Assembly (NCBI RefSeq): GCF_910592395.1 | Contig: NC_088326.1 | Span: 7,505,001 to 7,569,000 of the forward strand | Direction of reading: 5' to 3' | From: Lineus longissimus | Taxonomy: Eukaryota; Nemertea; Pilidiophora; Heteronemertea; Lineidae | Length of the DNA stretch: 64,000 bases | Shown here: positions 33,631-43,935 of the stretch, one piece after another | How positions within the stretch are numbered: the first letter of the stretch is position 1 | Layout: each line of letters opens with the position of its first letter | Translations under genes and position numbers: made by a program | Notes under the pieces: generated by a model | What the model was told of the DNA's origin: nothing | Seen by the model: the letters and a program-made list of their open reading frames with translations, nothing else | Databases searched by the model: none

Positions 33631-35684
33631 GCTTGTTTGTACATGAGGCAGGTGAACTCCTCTAACTGAAGAAACAGTTAATCAGAGACCTGCCATGATT
33701 CCCCGAGAGAAACAAAAACACCCTGGAAACGGGGTGTCTTTTGAAGCAGTTTGATTGGTTTGACCTTCCCTATCCCCTTAAAGGCACTGGTGGTGTCGCA
33801 TCTGGTAAAGGCGTGCAGGGCAAGTAGCGCATTACAGTATGCTGGTAGGAAGTCACGAGCCAATTTTGTTACGTCCAGTAGCCTTCTTCTATTTCCTGAA
33901 CCAGTGTCGAAGAGAATTGTAATGTTCAGATTCGGTGCATAGTACATCAGAATGAAGAAGATGTCGCTGTCAGGGGACCGAACTCGAACATAGTCAAACT
34001 TTTGTTGCACAGCGTAATTGCAGTACAGAATGACCATAGTGTCAGTTTCCTCTTGATCTGACTGCAGCATCGGTATCTCGGTTGCAGATACAGCATCTCC
34101 ATCAGGCGATAACAAGTAGGCCTTTTCATCACAAACTGCTATAACCGTTTTATTCTACAGCTTGCCGCAGAAATGACTGCTGCTCCAGACTTTGAGGATC
34201 AATCTCACCAAATGCTGTTTATTTGAATCGTTGCTCAGGAAATCTTTCCATTTCTCTGGACGTCGCGTGTTTTCACCCTTTATCAAGCGTTCCTCTCCAC
34301 TACCACGTTTTGCTCTTTCTAACGATTTGATGGAGTGTTCCTTGTACCTGTCGGTACTGAATAAGACATTAGACTTCCCTGCTGTGGTAATGTCAAATAT
34401 CTTCACACTGATTTGTCTGAAGTTCCCGGTACTTCCTTCATTGTGTAGAACGTAGCATTCCCATCTTCAATGTTGAGGATGAACTGGTCTATCAGCATCC
34501 TCCGCTCCCTTTGTAAAGTATGCGAATCCCTTGCTCTCGGTTTTTAGAAGAGCAACATCTGCAGTCCCTTTGGATGACGGCAAAGGCATCAGTGGATACT
34601 TCAGAAGTTCAACTGGCATTTCAATTTTCTCCCGTTGTTGTTGGGACTTCACCAATAACTGAAACGCCACGTTAGATTGTTGCTTGTATTGAACCTCTCT
34701 GTTGGTAGATGTTTTCACCACTGCTGTCTTTGCCATGTCTGCCGAGGTTTTAAGCCTTTTCTTCGGAATCGGTTCAAAGAAACTGTCGTTCTTCTTCAGA
34801 CTATTTTCTATGAATGACTCCTTCGCCGCTCTGCCGACTGATTCTGCCTTTAAGACATCCGATGCAATGTCTGGGGGTGCAGCAGCACCAGATGCAATGC
34901 GATAAAGTTCATCTTCCCCTTCCAGTTTGAATGGATTCAAGAAGGTTTCAAAGGCCTGAATTACTTACGTAGTATCATCCTCGCGCTTTTTAATCTAGGT
35001 TGGCCTGGCATCACGATGTCTATTCCCTCTTGATTCCTCAGACATGTCCGCCATTTGGAGCAAAACTTCCATGTACTTTGACCTCTCGTGGGCTGTGCGT
35101 GCCCAGCGGCGGCAGGCCTCGTAATTGTTCAGTAAACCAGACACACCAGCGCCCCTACACCCAGGACCAGCACGCGATTTTGCATGCTGCATGAAGGTTT
35201 CTTCAATTGTCTGTTCCAGGGAACTTGTGTGCTGTAGACAAAACGATCTGGCAACGCTTATTGCCCCCAACCTAAGCAAATCAGTGGCACCATGATGAGT
35301 TTCCTCAATGTTAGCCAAAAACAAGGAGAAGTATGTGAGGTACCGTGCATAATTTTGCCCAACGTAGCTGAAGAAAAAGTCAGCCATTCTACACAGGCAG
35401 GCTCCATACAAGTCATAGTTATTTGTCTTTACAGCCTGCAGAAGGGACAACATGAGCCAAACATGGTCTGCATAACTTAGCCAGAACTGGGCAGTTTTGC
35501 CCAATGCTCCACTGGCCACCCCTTGTCGAAAGCAACTATAGTCTCTAAGATATGCCGAAAAGTATGGATCATTCATTACTGTCACTAGAGATACTTCTTC
35601 CGTGTTACCTAAGAAGGTTTCAACCTTAGCCATGGATTCTGGATGCAATTCACCAAGAACAGTCAGTTCCTTCATACAATACAA
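33631..35684 (-). pseudogene. F3 family, C-terminal half (copy A)
   Basis: Successive frames at 34995-35684, 34467-34940, 34155-34406 and 33678-34115 form one protein interrupted by stops (TAG at 34995, TAA near 34965, TAG at 34155, TAA at 33678) and a shift near 34470. Conserved parts: GKTAQFWLSYADHVWLML, then VGQNYARYLTYFSLFLANIE and IEETFMQHAKSRAG; VQYKQQSNVAFQLLVKSQQQ; WKDFLSNDSNKQHLV; and a C-terminal region with SDQEETDTMVILYC, VRSPDSDIFFILM, FTRCDTTSAFKGIGKVKPIK. The last three resemble the acidic blocks and helix-hairpin-helix of FEN1/XPG-type PIN nucleases. The N-terminal half is at 43936-46178, beyond a LINE insertion. Confidence 0.65.
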
Positions 35685-35854
35685 TACAATACAATTTAAT
35701 ATTTATAACGCGCCTTTCCAGGTCGCCCAGCTCAAAGCGCGGGAAAAAAAACCTCCTACTAAATACCGTAGTGTTTTTTGAAAAGCCAGGATTTTAAAGC
35801 GGTCTTGAATGAATTGATGGTTGGGATTGATCTTATTTCAGATGGTAAATTATT

Positions 35855-36467
35855 CTAAAGTTTTGGGGCAGCCACGGAGAAGCTTCGGTCCCCATAACGT
35901 GATTTTGAGCGTGGGACAATGAGAAGCTCTGAGGAGGACGACCTGGTCTGACGCGCTCTGGTCTGATTATGCAGCAGACAAGACAGATATGCGGGCGCAA
36001 CACCACATCTGGCCTTGAAGCAGGTCAAGAGATTTTTAAATTGAATCCTGCACTTGACTGGGAGCCAATGTAATTCCCGAAAAGTTGGCGTGATGTGGTC
36101 GCGCTTTTTAATGCCACATATCAGTCTTGCTGCTGAGTTTTGCACTTTCTGCATTGGTGCTGTAACATCATCTGGGAGTCCATAGAGAAGACCATTGTTT
36201 ACATCAAGCTTTGAAGATATAAAGGCATGTACGAGGCGCTCAGTGCTTTTGCGGTCCAAGTACTTCCTGATCCGCCCAATCTTGTGCAAGCTGAAGTACG
36301 CTGCCCTACATACATTCTTAACATGTTCACGCATACTCATATGTTTGTCAAAACAAACCCCCAGGTCCCTGACGGAGTCAGAGCTCGGGATTGCTACACC
36401 GTCAACATCAATCTTATTGACAGAACCAACCCTCCGTGAGGATACAATGCTCACAAAATCTGTTTTT
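35855..36467 (-). pseudogene. LINE RT C-terminal part (second CR1-like copy)
   Basis: Begins with TDFVSIV at the insertion junction and runs through VRDLGVCFDKHMSMREHV, then LVHAFISSKLDVNNGLLYG, LHWLPVKCRIQFKNLLTCF and APAYLSCLL. These are the usual CR1-type RT thumb and C-terminal motifs. Nearly continuous, but it lacks its N-terminal half, which lies at 43646-43935. Confidence 0.75.
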
Positions 36468-37969
36468 AGCTCAGCTGACAAAGTCAGCGGAGCTAGTAGA
36501 ATAGCTGTTCAAATGGTGTCCGTCCTGCAATCCATCCATCCATCCAGGGACCCATCTGTGGACAAAATTGGACATTTCTGACCGGGAAGGCCTAGCCACT
36601 TCGTTGACGGTGCTAAATTAGGAGTTGCCCAAGGTGAACTCAAAAAACGAAAAATCAGCGCGATCCGACCTGTATTAAGAGAATGAGGTCATTTCGCGTT
36701 TAGATTTCTTTCCCTTTTTACCTCGGTCCACAGAGCAAATATTGTTTTCAAATGTGGCTGAATATTTTTAAATATTTTTTCATTTTTTACTTTTAATGGA
36801 ATTAATATAGTTTTCACCACCAGTTTGCGCTGCAGGCACATTGACTGAATTTTGGCGATTTCAAATTTGGCGGTGGCTCAACTTTTTGCAAGCAGTGCCG
36901 CTGATTGGCCGATCGATAGAAGAGATGCCACCATTTAAAAATGGCGGTAGTCGCTGCTTCAATGAAGGTGAGTGAACTTTCTCATGTTCAATCGGTTGAT
37001 ACTCTTTTAATCAACATGACCATGTACCTGAAATTTGTTTATCTACTGAAAAGAGTCTATATAATTCAGATTTATCAATAGTTTTTTATAATATTGCGGA
37101 AATTTTGTGCACAAATTAGCGAAAGTTGGTGCTCGTCTCATGTCATTTTAGAGCGAGAAATTTGTTTCCGTCGATCTCTACCACTGAAAAATCGCTTGCA
37201 TAGCTTCGAATTTTTGTGAAAATAAGTATCTGAACTTGGTTTCAAATAGTCTAGAGAGTTACCTTTGTGGTGATACATATGGTATGTGATAAATATTTGT
37301 GGAATTTGTGAAATTCGGTTTTCAAACGTGCCGATGATGCAAGCGATCTCGCGTGAATTTTGCAAGTCCTGATATGTCGACCGGGTGTCAAAAATCACTC
37401 GCCTAAATTCAATTCAAAGATCGAAAATAATATCTGAACTTATTTTCAAATAGCCTACACAATTATCATTTCGGTGATATATAATGCATGCATGTAATAA
37501 TTGATTAATCTGCCTAAAACGCGCAATTAAAACGGCGAAAGATCTTGATAAACACTCTGGTGGCGGTCGCACTAAATAACGACCGGTAGGGCCCGGAGTC
37601 TGGCGGAGAAAAAAAGGTAGCGCCCGGAGGTTGAAACGGGATTTTTATGCACTTTTAACTGTATATATATGTTGTTTAGATGTATTTCTAACAGTTCTGT
37701 AACTTTGATGACCAAGCTTGCACCCAAAGTTGGTAAAATTGATGCTTGGACTGCGCTAGCGACCGGAGAATTTGCCGTCGGCCATTTTGGCTACGGTCCC
37801 TGAGTTGTTGTGGTTGGCAATTTTGCAACAAATCTCGCCATTTACGTTTGTTTTCTCCCTGTCTGGTCATTGGCCGTGACAACAATTATTTTAAAAGTCA
37901 CATTATGACATCGTAGTCTGAATTCCACGGCAGTTTCGTTACGCAGCAATGCTCATGTTTTCATATGCA

Positions 37970-38054
37970 TTCGGAGAGCGCGATCGCTACTGGGAACCTT
38001 TTGGTCGCTCGTGGGACCCACTTTGATGATCGCCGCCCAGACCCTCACGTGACC
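37970..38054 (+). repeat. 85 bp inverted repeat, left copy
   Basis: Starts TTCGGAGAGCGCGATCGCTA. The inverse partner is 42363-42447, also 85 bp with three mismatches. They may be the ends of a 4.5 kb element nested within the Helentron-like element, but no target duplication is obvious. Confidence 0.7.
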
Positions 38055-39169
38055 CGCGTGTTAATAGATGGCGACGGTCGACCTGCATATTTAATGCTTT
38101 CCCTGTGTATTTGAGTATAAACTTGTACGATAAATGATAAGCGTGCGTGATCCGTGGTTGATGGATACTAATATCATAATATGGGGGAAGGCGCCGTGGA
38201 GGTCAAAGCCAGGGTGGGGTGGGGGTTATAGTTAGGATGATGGTATCATGGCCGTTGACCGAAAAGCAGTGGGGGAGGACCAGGGAATATGGGGGCTATA
38301 GATATATTTGAGTATAGATTTATACGATAAATGATAAGCGTTTGTGATCCGTAATTGTGGATACTAATATCATATAATAAATATGTTTTTGTCCGCTCGG
38401 AACTGTTTAATCTACAGACATAGGCATCACACTGTAGGCCCTAATAAGATCAATACCCATGTCGTGATTTTACTATTTAGCAAATTTTATCCCGGCAAAT
38501 TATATTTTAATGTGATTTATCCCGGCAAATTATATATTAATGTGATTTGACAGGTCATATTTAGGCCTAATACTAATAGTGATCAACCTTGTTACTATTG
38601 ATTGATTATTGGCAACAATCACTGTTCATTAATAAGTTCGAGGAAAAATGTTGAGATCAACTTTGTTATCCGAAGCGTATAGGCCTAGGATTGATTGATT
38701 ATGTCGTTTATCTTGTAATATTCATGTAACTATGTACACTGTATTATGATGTACTGTCTGTACTTTTGTGACAGCTGTGCAACTGCAAGTAAATACTTAG
38801 TTAGTTCATCACCTTTCGTACAGATGGCACTGCAGGTGAGGGGTTTGGTGTGTTTGGGAAAGGTCTCACCTTGAGCGGTTGAGGACAATGTCACAACCAG
38901 AGGATTTTTATCTATGGTATGGGTTTGCCAAGGCTTCTTTGAGGGTTTATAACGAATTATGGGCTTTTCCCCCCCGCATTGATGTATCTGTAGTCGTCAC
39001 AATCAACTATCATGTCGGTACTTTACGCATTATTACATGTCCGTGTATGTAAAGTTTCTTGTACTGTGCTATTAATTATGTAACTTTTCTTGTACAATAA
39101 TTTTTTTTCACATTTGACAGTACCTAGAGTTTTTGCTTCGTCTTTGCTGTTCGGATGACGTATTTCACT

Positions 39170-41158
39170 GTACCGGTAATCACTGCTATCTTAGCGGATA
39201 CACGCTGAGGGTTCCAATAAGAAAACCGTACGAGTGGCAGATCTTCTACGGCTCTGAAAGCAATCACTGTTATCCTTAAGGAGACACACTGAGGGTCCCC
39301 AGCAGCGATCAACTTGGTTATCTGGATAGTCTTGATAGATAATTGGTAGTAATCACTGTTATCCTTAAGGAGACACACTGAGGGTCCCCAGCAGCGATCA
39401 ACTTGGTTATCTGGATAGTCTTGATAGATAATTGGCAGTAATCGTTGTTATCCTTAAGGAGACACACTGAGGGTCCCCAGCAGCGATCAACTTGGTTATC
39501 TGAATAGTCTTGATAGATAATTGGCAGTAATCGTTGTTATCCTTAAGGAGACGCACTGAGAGGCCCCAGCAGCGATCAACTTGGTGATCTGAGTAGTAGT
39601 GATTTATTCATGGCAATAAAACTGTTATGAGAGAGGAGACACGCTGAGGGTCCCCAGCAGCGATCAAATTGGTTATCTGAATAGTCTTGATAGATAATTG
39701 GTAATAATTGCTGTTGTCATAGAGGAGACGCACTGAGGGACCCCAGCAGCGATCAACTTGGTTATCTGAGCAGTAGTGATTGAATCATGCCAATAAAAAC
39801 TGTTATGAGAGAGGAGACATGCTTACGGTTCCCAGCAGCGATCACACTTTATTAACGGAGCAGTAGGGATTGATTAATGGCAATAATCACTCTTATCTGT
39901 GGGAAGACACAATAAGGGTCCCCAGCAGCGATCAACTTGGTTATCGGAGTAGTCTTGATAGATAATTGGCAGTAATCACTGCTATCCTTAAGGAGACACA
40001 CTGAGGGTCCCCAGCAGCGATCAACTTGGTTATCTGGATAGTCTTGATAGATAATTGGCAGTAATCACTGCTATCCTGTTATCCTTCAGGAGACACAATG
40101 AGGGTCCCCAGCAGCGATCAACTTGGTTATTGGAGTAGTCTTGATAGATAATTGGCAGTAATCACTGCTATCCTTAAGGAGACACACTGAGGGTCCCCAG
40201 CAGCGATCAACTTGGTTATCTGGATAGTCTTGATAGATAATTGGCAGTAATCATTGTTATCCTTAAGGAGACACACTGAGGGTCCCCAGCAGCGATCAAC
40301 TTGGTTATCGGAGTAGTCTTGATGGATAATTGGCAGTAATCACTGTTATCCTTCAGGAGACACAATGAGGGTCCCCAGCAGCGATCAACTTGGTTATCGG
40401 AGTAGTCTTGACAGATAATTGGCAGTAATCACTGTTATCCTTCAGGAGACACAATGAGGGTCCCCAGCAGCGATCAACTTCGTTATCGGAGTAGTCTTGA
40501 TAGATAATTGGCCGTAATCACTGCTATCCTTAAGGAGACACACTGAGGGTCCCCAGCAGCGATCAACTTGGTTATCTGAATAGTCTTGATAGATAATTGG
40601 CAGTAATCGTTGTTATCCTTAAGGAGACACACTGAGGGTCCCCAGCAGCGATCAACTTGGATAGTCTTGATAGATAATTGGCAGTAATCGTTGTTATCCT
40701 TAAGGAGACACATTGAGGGTCCCCAGCAGCGATCAACTTGGTTATCTGAATAGTCTTGATAGATAATTGGCAGTAATCACTTTTATCCTTAGGGAGACAC
40801 ACTGAGAGGCCCCAGCAGCGATCAACTTGGTTTTCTGAGCAGTAGTGATTTATTCATGGCAATAAAACTGTTATGATAGAGGAGACACACTGAGGGTCCC
40901 CAGCAGCGATCAAATTGGTTATCTGAATAGTCTTGATAGAGAATTGGTAATAATTGCTGTTGTCATAGAGGAGACGCACTGAGGGGCCCCAGCAGCGATC
41001 AACTTGGTTATCTGGATAGTCTTGATAGATAATTGGCAGTAATCACTGTTATCCTTAAGAAGACACACTGAGGGTCCCCAGCAGCGATCAACTTGGTTAT
41101 CTGAATAGTCTTGATAGATAATTGGCAGTAATCACTGTTATCCTTAAGGAGACACACT
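39170..41158 (+). repeat. 89 bp satellite, about 22 copies
   Basis: The unit contains CTTAAGGAGACACACTGAGG, then GTCCCCAGCAGCGATCAACT and TGATAGATAATTGGCAGTAA. Spacing is 89 bp in most places, with a few variant units of a slightly different type (GTAGTGATTTATTCATGGCA at about 39590 and 40845). The word CCCAGCAGCGATC also occurs in the 85 bp inverted repeat (42422-42434). Short minus-strand open frames here are by-products of the repeat. Confidence 0.85.
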
Positions 41159-41720
41159 GGCTGTGACTGTCTCATCTCTCTCACCATGTAGACAACTTGG
41201 CAGAGCAGCCAAGACTGATTTGGCCTGGCTGTGACTTCCTCATATCTCTCACCATTTGACAACTTAATAATAATATTGCCCTACTGCCTTTTTCATGAAT
41301 TAATTTTGAGCATTATGTTTACAACGTAGTTGACAATAATTATAGTGAGAGAGATGAGACAGTCACAGCCAGGCCAAATCAGTCTTGGCTGCTCTGCCAA
41401 GTTGTCAACATGGTGAGAGAGATGAGGAAGTCACAGCCAGGCCGAATCAGTCCTGGCTGCTCCACCGTGTTGACAACATGATGAGAGAGATTAGGAAGTC
41501 ACAGCTAGGCCAAATCAGTCCTGGCTGCTCCACCGTGTTGACAACATGATGAGAGTGATGAGACAGTCACAGCTAGGCCGCATCAGTCTTCGCCGCACTG
41601 CCTAGTTATTGATATGGCGAGAGAGATGAGACAGTCACAGCCAGGCCAAATCAGTCTTGGCTGCTCTGCCAAGTTGTCTACACGGTGAGAGAGATGAGCG
41701 AGTCACAGCCAGGCATCGCC
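41159..41720. repeat. 68-69 bp repeats in both orientations
   Basis: About six units at 41349-41715 contain GAGAGATGAGACAGTCACAG and CCAAATCAGTCTTGGCTGCT. Two units at 41159-41270 are in the opposite orientation (AGCCAAGACTGATTTGGCCT). The 75 bp between the blocks would form the loop of a large hairpin. Confidence 0.75.
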
Positions 41721-41734
41721 CTCGCTGTCATAAT

Positions 41735-41972
41735 TCGTCGTCCCCCCGACTTAATAAGTCGTCCCCCCCGACTTAATAAGTCGTCCCCCCGAGATAATAA
41801 GTCGTCCCCCCGACTTACTAAGTCGTCCCCCCGAGATAATAAGTCGTCCCCCCCGACATACTAAGTCGTCCCCCCGACTTACTAAGTCGTCCCCCGAGAT
41901 AATAAGTCGTCCCCCCCCCCCCCGACATAATAAGTCGTCCCCCCGACTTAATAAGTCGTCCCGCCGAGAATT
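41735..41972. repeat. ~21 bp palindromic satellite
   Basis: About 11 units of AAGTCGTCCCCCC followed by CGACTTAAT or CGAGATAAT. Adjacent units form small palindromes (CGACTTAATAAGTCG). One unit has an expanded run of 14 Cs. The minus-strand Gly-rich reading frame over it is probably not a gene. Confidence 0.8.
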
Positions 41973-42362
41973 TTTTTTTTCGATGTCCTTTCCCAGCCAC
42001 CGTAGATTTCAGAGAAAATTTCAATACTACAAGAGGGCAAGCACGATAATACTAGTAACCTGGTGTCAGCAGTACAGTGAAGATAGTAGTCTACATGTTA
42101 GTTCATAATAATAACAGCTCAAGATCACAAGAAACCACAGATCCCGGCGCCCCCCGCCCACTGACAAAGACCCAGTCGCGCAACTCGATCCATCTCACCC
42201 GATCTCACCCTGGCCAAGTTGAGCGCGTAAATACCACGAAAAGGTTAAATTTATCTATTAATAGAATATTCAAATAAGATTGCCGTCATGTTGATGCACC
42301 GCCTGACCATGCTCCACACATAGATAATGCATGCGCAGTAGCAGCATCTTAAATGGAGAATT

Positions 42363-42447
42363 GGTCACATGAGGGTCTGGGCGGCGATCATCAAAGCGGG
42401 TCCCACGAGCGACCAAAAGGTTCCCAGCAGCGATCGCGCTCTCCGAA
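42363..42447 (-). repeat. 85 bp inverted repeat, right copy
   Basis: Reverse complement of 37970-38054 with three mismatches. The outer end is GCTCTCCGAA. Confidence 0.7.
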
Positions 42448-43162
42448 CCCTGATCCATGTTTTTGGTTTGCAATCCTGTACTGTCTGTACACTGCGCTGT
42501 GCATGGCTGTACTGTAGGCTGTAAAAAAGACAAAAACGATAGCCTAGCCCTATAGGATAGCAGGCTTAGAGTATAACTCAACAGGTCCTCATGATTCATT
42601 TGATGGACACCTTATTTGATAGTACCTCATCATTAAGTCCACTAGATCCTGTTCTGTCACATGTCGTAGACGATAGACAATTTTCAAAATGTAGTACACC
42701 ACTCGCTCATCTTTAAGCCCAGCTCTCGGCTCACATCATGTGGGCACGGTTGGCTGTTGAGTGTTATGGTTCAGTCTGTGAGACTAATTTAAAGATGTTA
42801 CACTTTTATTTTGGATTGGAAAACAGCCCACAGGACTGACTTTTCACTGAGTAATAAGTGTGCCCTTCGAAGGTTAAGTCTCTTTCTGGATTTGCTTCCA
42901 TAGATGCCTTGTTCAGGATATCATCTGACCGATGCCTGATCAAGCACATACTGTATCTGGTGGTGTACATTTCCCCGTCTATGTCACCCTTTTTTATTCA
43001 GTCGGTGTTAATTTCTCTTCTTTTTTTTTACAGATTAACTGTTGTTGGTTATTGCAAGAGGAGTCGATGGCACATTTCAAGTCCAGGAAAGCACTTGCTG
43101 TTCCCACATTCAGAGTAAGGTGTGCTTACTCGTTTTACTGCTTTCCATTCCCGGAGAGCGTT

Positions 43163-43248
43163 ATCAAATATCTGCCGCAAGGCAACAAATATCTGCCGCA
43201 AGGCGCTTCAAATATCTGCCGAAAGGCATCAAATATCTGCCGCACCAG
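43163..43248 (+). repeat. Short tandem repeat, 4 units
   Basis: Four copies of CAAATATCTGCCGCAAGGC-like units spaced about 20-22 bp, with small differences. Confidence 0.6.
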
Positions 43249-43380
43249 TAAAGTTCATTTTGTTAACCAACTCTTTATCTTCTTTTCTTCACATACAAAA
43301 AAGACCGTCCCAATCATTTGGCTGCATCCACTATGTTATTAGTTCCACCTACGCTGCATGAAGACAAGGACTCCACTCTT

Positions 43381-43474
43381 TGACGTCACTACACAACTCC
43401 TTGACGTCATCACACACCCCACTACTGCAACGGCAATAGAAATGACTTTACGTCATAATAGCAGGGTGACGTCA
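43381..43474. promoter_or_regulatory. Cluster of three CRE-like TGACGTCA sites
   Basis: Perfect TGACGTCA palindromes lie at 43381-43388, 43402-43409 and 43467-43474, and a half-type site TTACGTCA lies at about 43449-43456. TGACGTCA is the CREB/ATF consensus. They lie about 170 bp before the 3' end of the Helentron-like element. Whether they act is unknown. Confidence 0.35.
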
Positions 43475-43645
43475 ACTCAGTACTTCAGCATGCACTGATA
43501 TGGCAAGAAGGTCTTTCGCACCAGCACTTCTGCGTGCTAGACATTATAGCTTCACGTTGCCTCATAATAACGGTACCGACACACACTTGGCCCGTGCCTT
43601 CACCTATCCATTTCAGCTGAGCGCCAGGCCCTTGGGCCTCTTGTT

Positions 43646-43935
43646 GGAGCATTCAATGATAGCTTGTTGTCATGCAGCCAGCCCTTAATGTCAGTAATGC
43701 AACTCTCTGTTGAAGCAACCGTTTTTGTACCAAGAGTGGAATTGCCTGCCGGAAAGGAGTGTACAAGCTGATTGTCATCAGCATACAATTGAAATGGAAT
43801 CTGATGGTACCTGACAACATCGCTCAGAGGCATGGTGTAAATTGTAAATAACACTGGTCCAAGGACCGATCCCTGAGGAACACCATACCTCAGCTGGATA
43901 CCATCAGATGCCCCACCATCCACTGAATAATACCT
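43646..43935 (-). pseudogene. LINE RT palm fragment (second CR1-like copy)
   Basis: The frame is open from F3 sequence into RT sequence: RYGVPQGSVLGPVLFTIYT, then FQLYADDNQLVHSF with the YADD catalytic pair, and DIKGWLHDNKLSLNA just before the Helentron-like insertion. The fingers domain is missing because of 5' truncation. Confidence 0.75.

Larger units (their letters stand above)
36468..43645 (+). mobile_element. 7.2 kb Helentron-like element with satellites
   Basis: It starts AGCTCAGCTGACAAAGTCAG after T5 and ends TCAGCTGAGC, AGGCCC-TT-GGGCCT, CTTGTT at 43645, the same ends as the 1.69 kb element at 3165. It sits inside the RT frame. Without it the codons read LNAP-K-TDF, the expected conserved KTDF, if five Ts belong to the target. 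No Rep/helicase was seen, so it is non-autonomous. Its interior holds an 85 bp inverted repeat pair, an 89 bp satellite, a 68-69 bp repeat in both directions, a 21 bp palindromic satellite, and a cluster of CRE-like sites near the 3' end. Confidence 0.65.
35671..43935 (-). mobile_element. CR1-like LINE inserted in F3 copy A, itself interrupted
   Basis: The 3' tail on the minus strand is a TGTAT repeat at about 35675-35695. The body is a 5'-truncated RT: 43646-43935 and 35855-36462, with the 7.2 kb Helentron-like element between them. The 5' junction is inside a fused reading frame at about 43935, where F3 sequence (CHKTMAEAIERCILDRY) changes directly to RT sequence (GVPQGSVLGPVLF). A clear target duplication was not found. 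Confidence 0.7.

Noticed and set aside
39170-41158. CRISPR array
   Set aside because: The 89 bp units are contiguous with no unique spacers, and the sequence is clearly eukaryotic.
40483-41262. Minus-strand frames with repeated CVSLRIT and LSIKTIQ peptides
   Set aside because: They are translations of the 89 bp satellite; the repeat length is not a multiple of three, so no long repeated protein is possible.
41818-42024. Minus-strand Gly/Ser-rich open frame
   Set aside because: It is produced by the 21 bp C-rich satellite and has no support as a gene.
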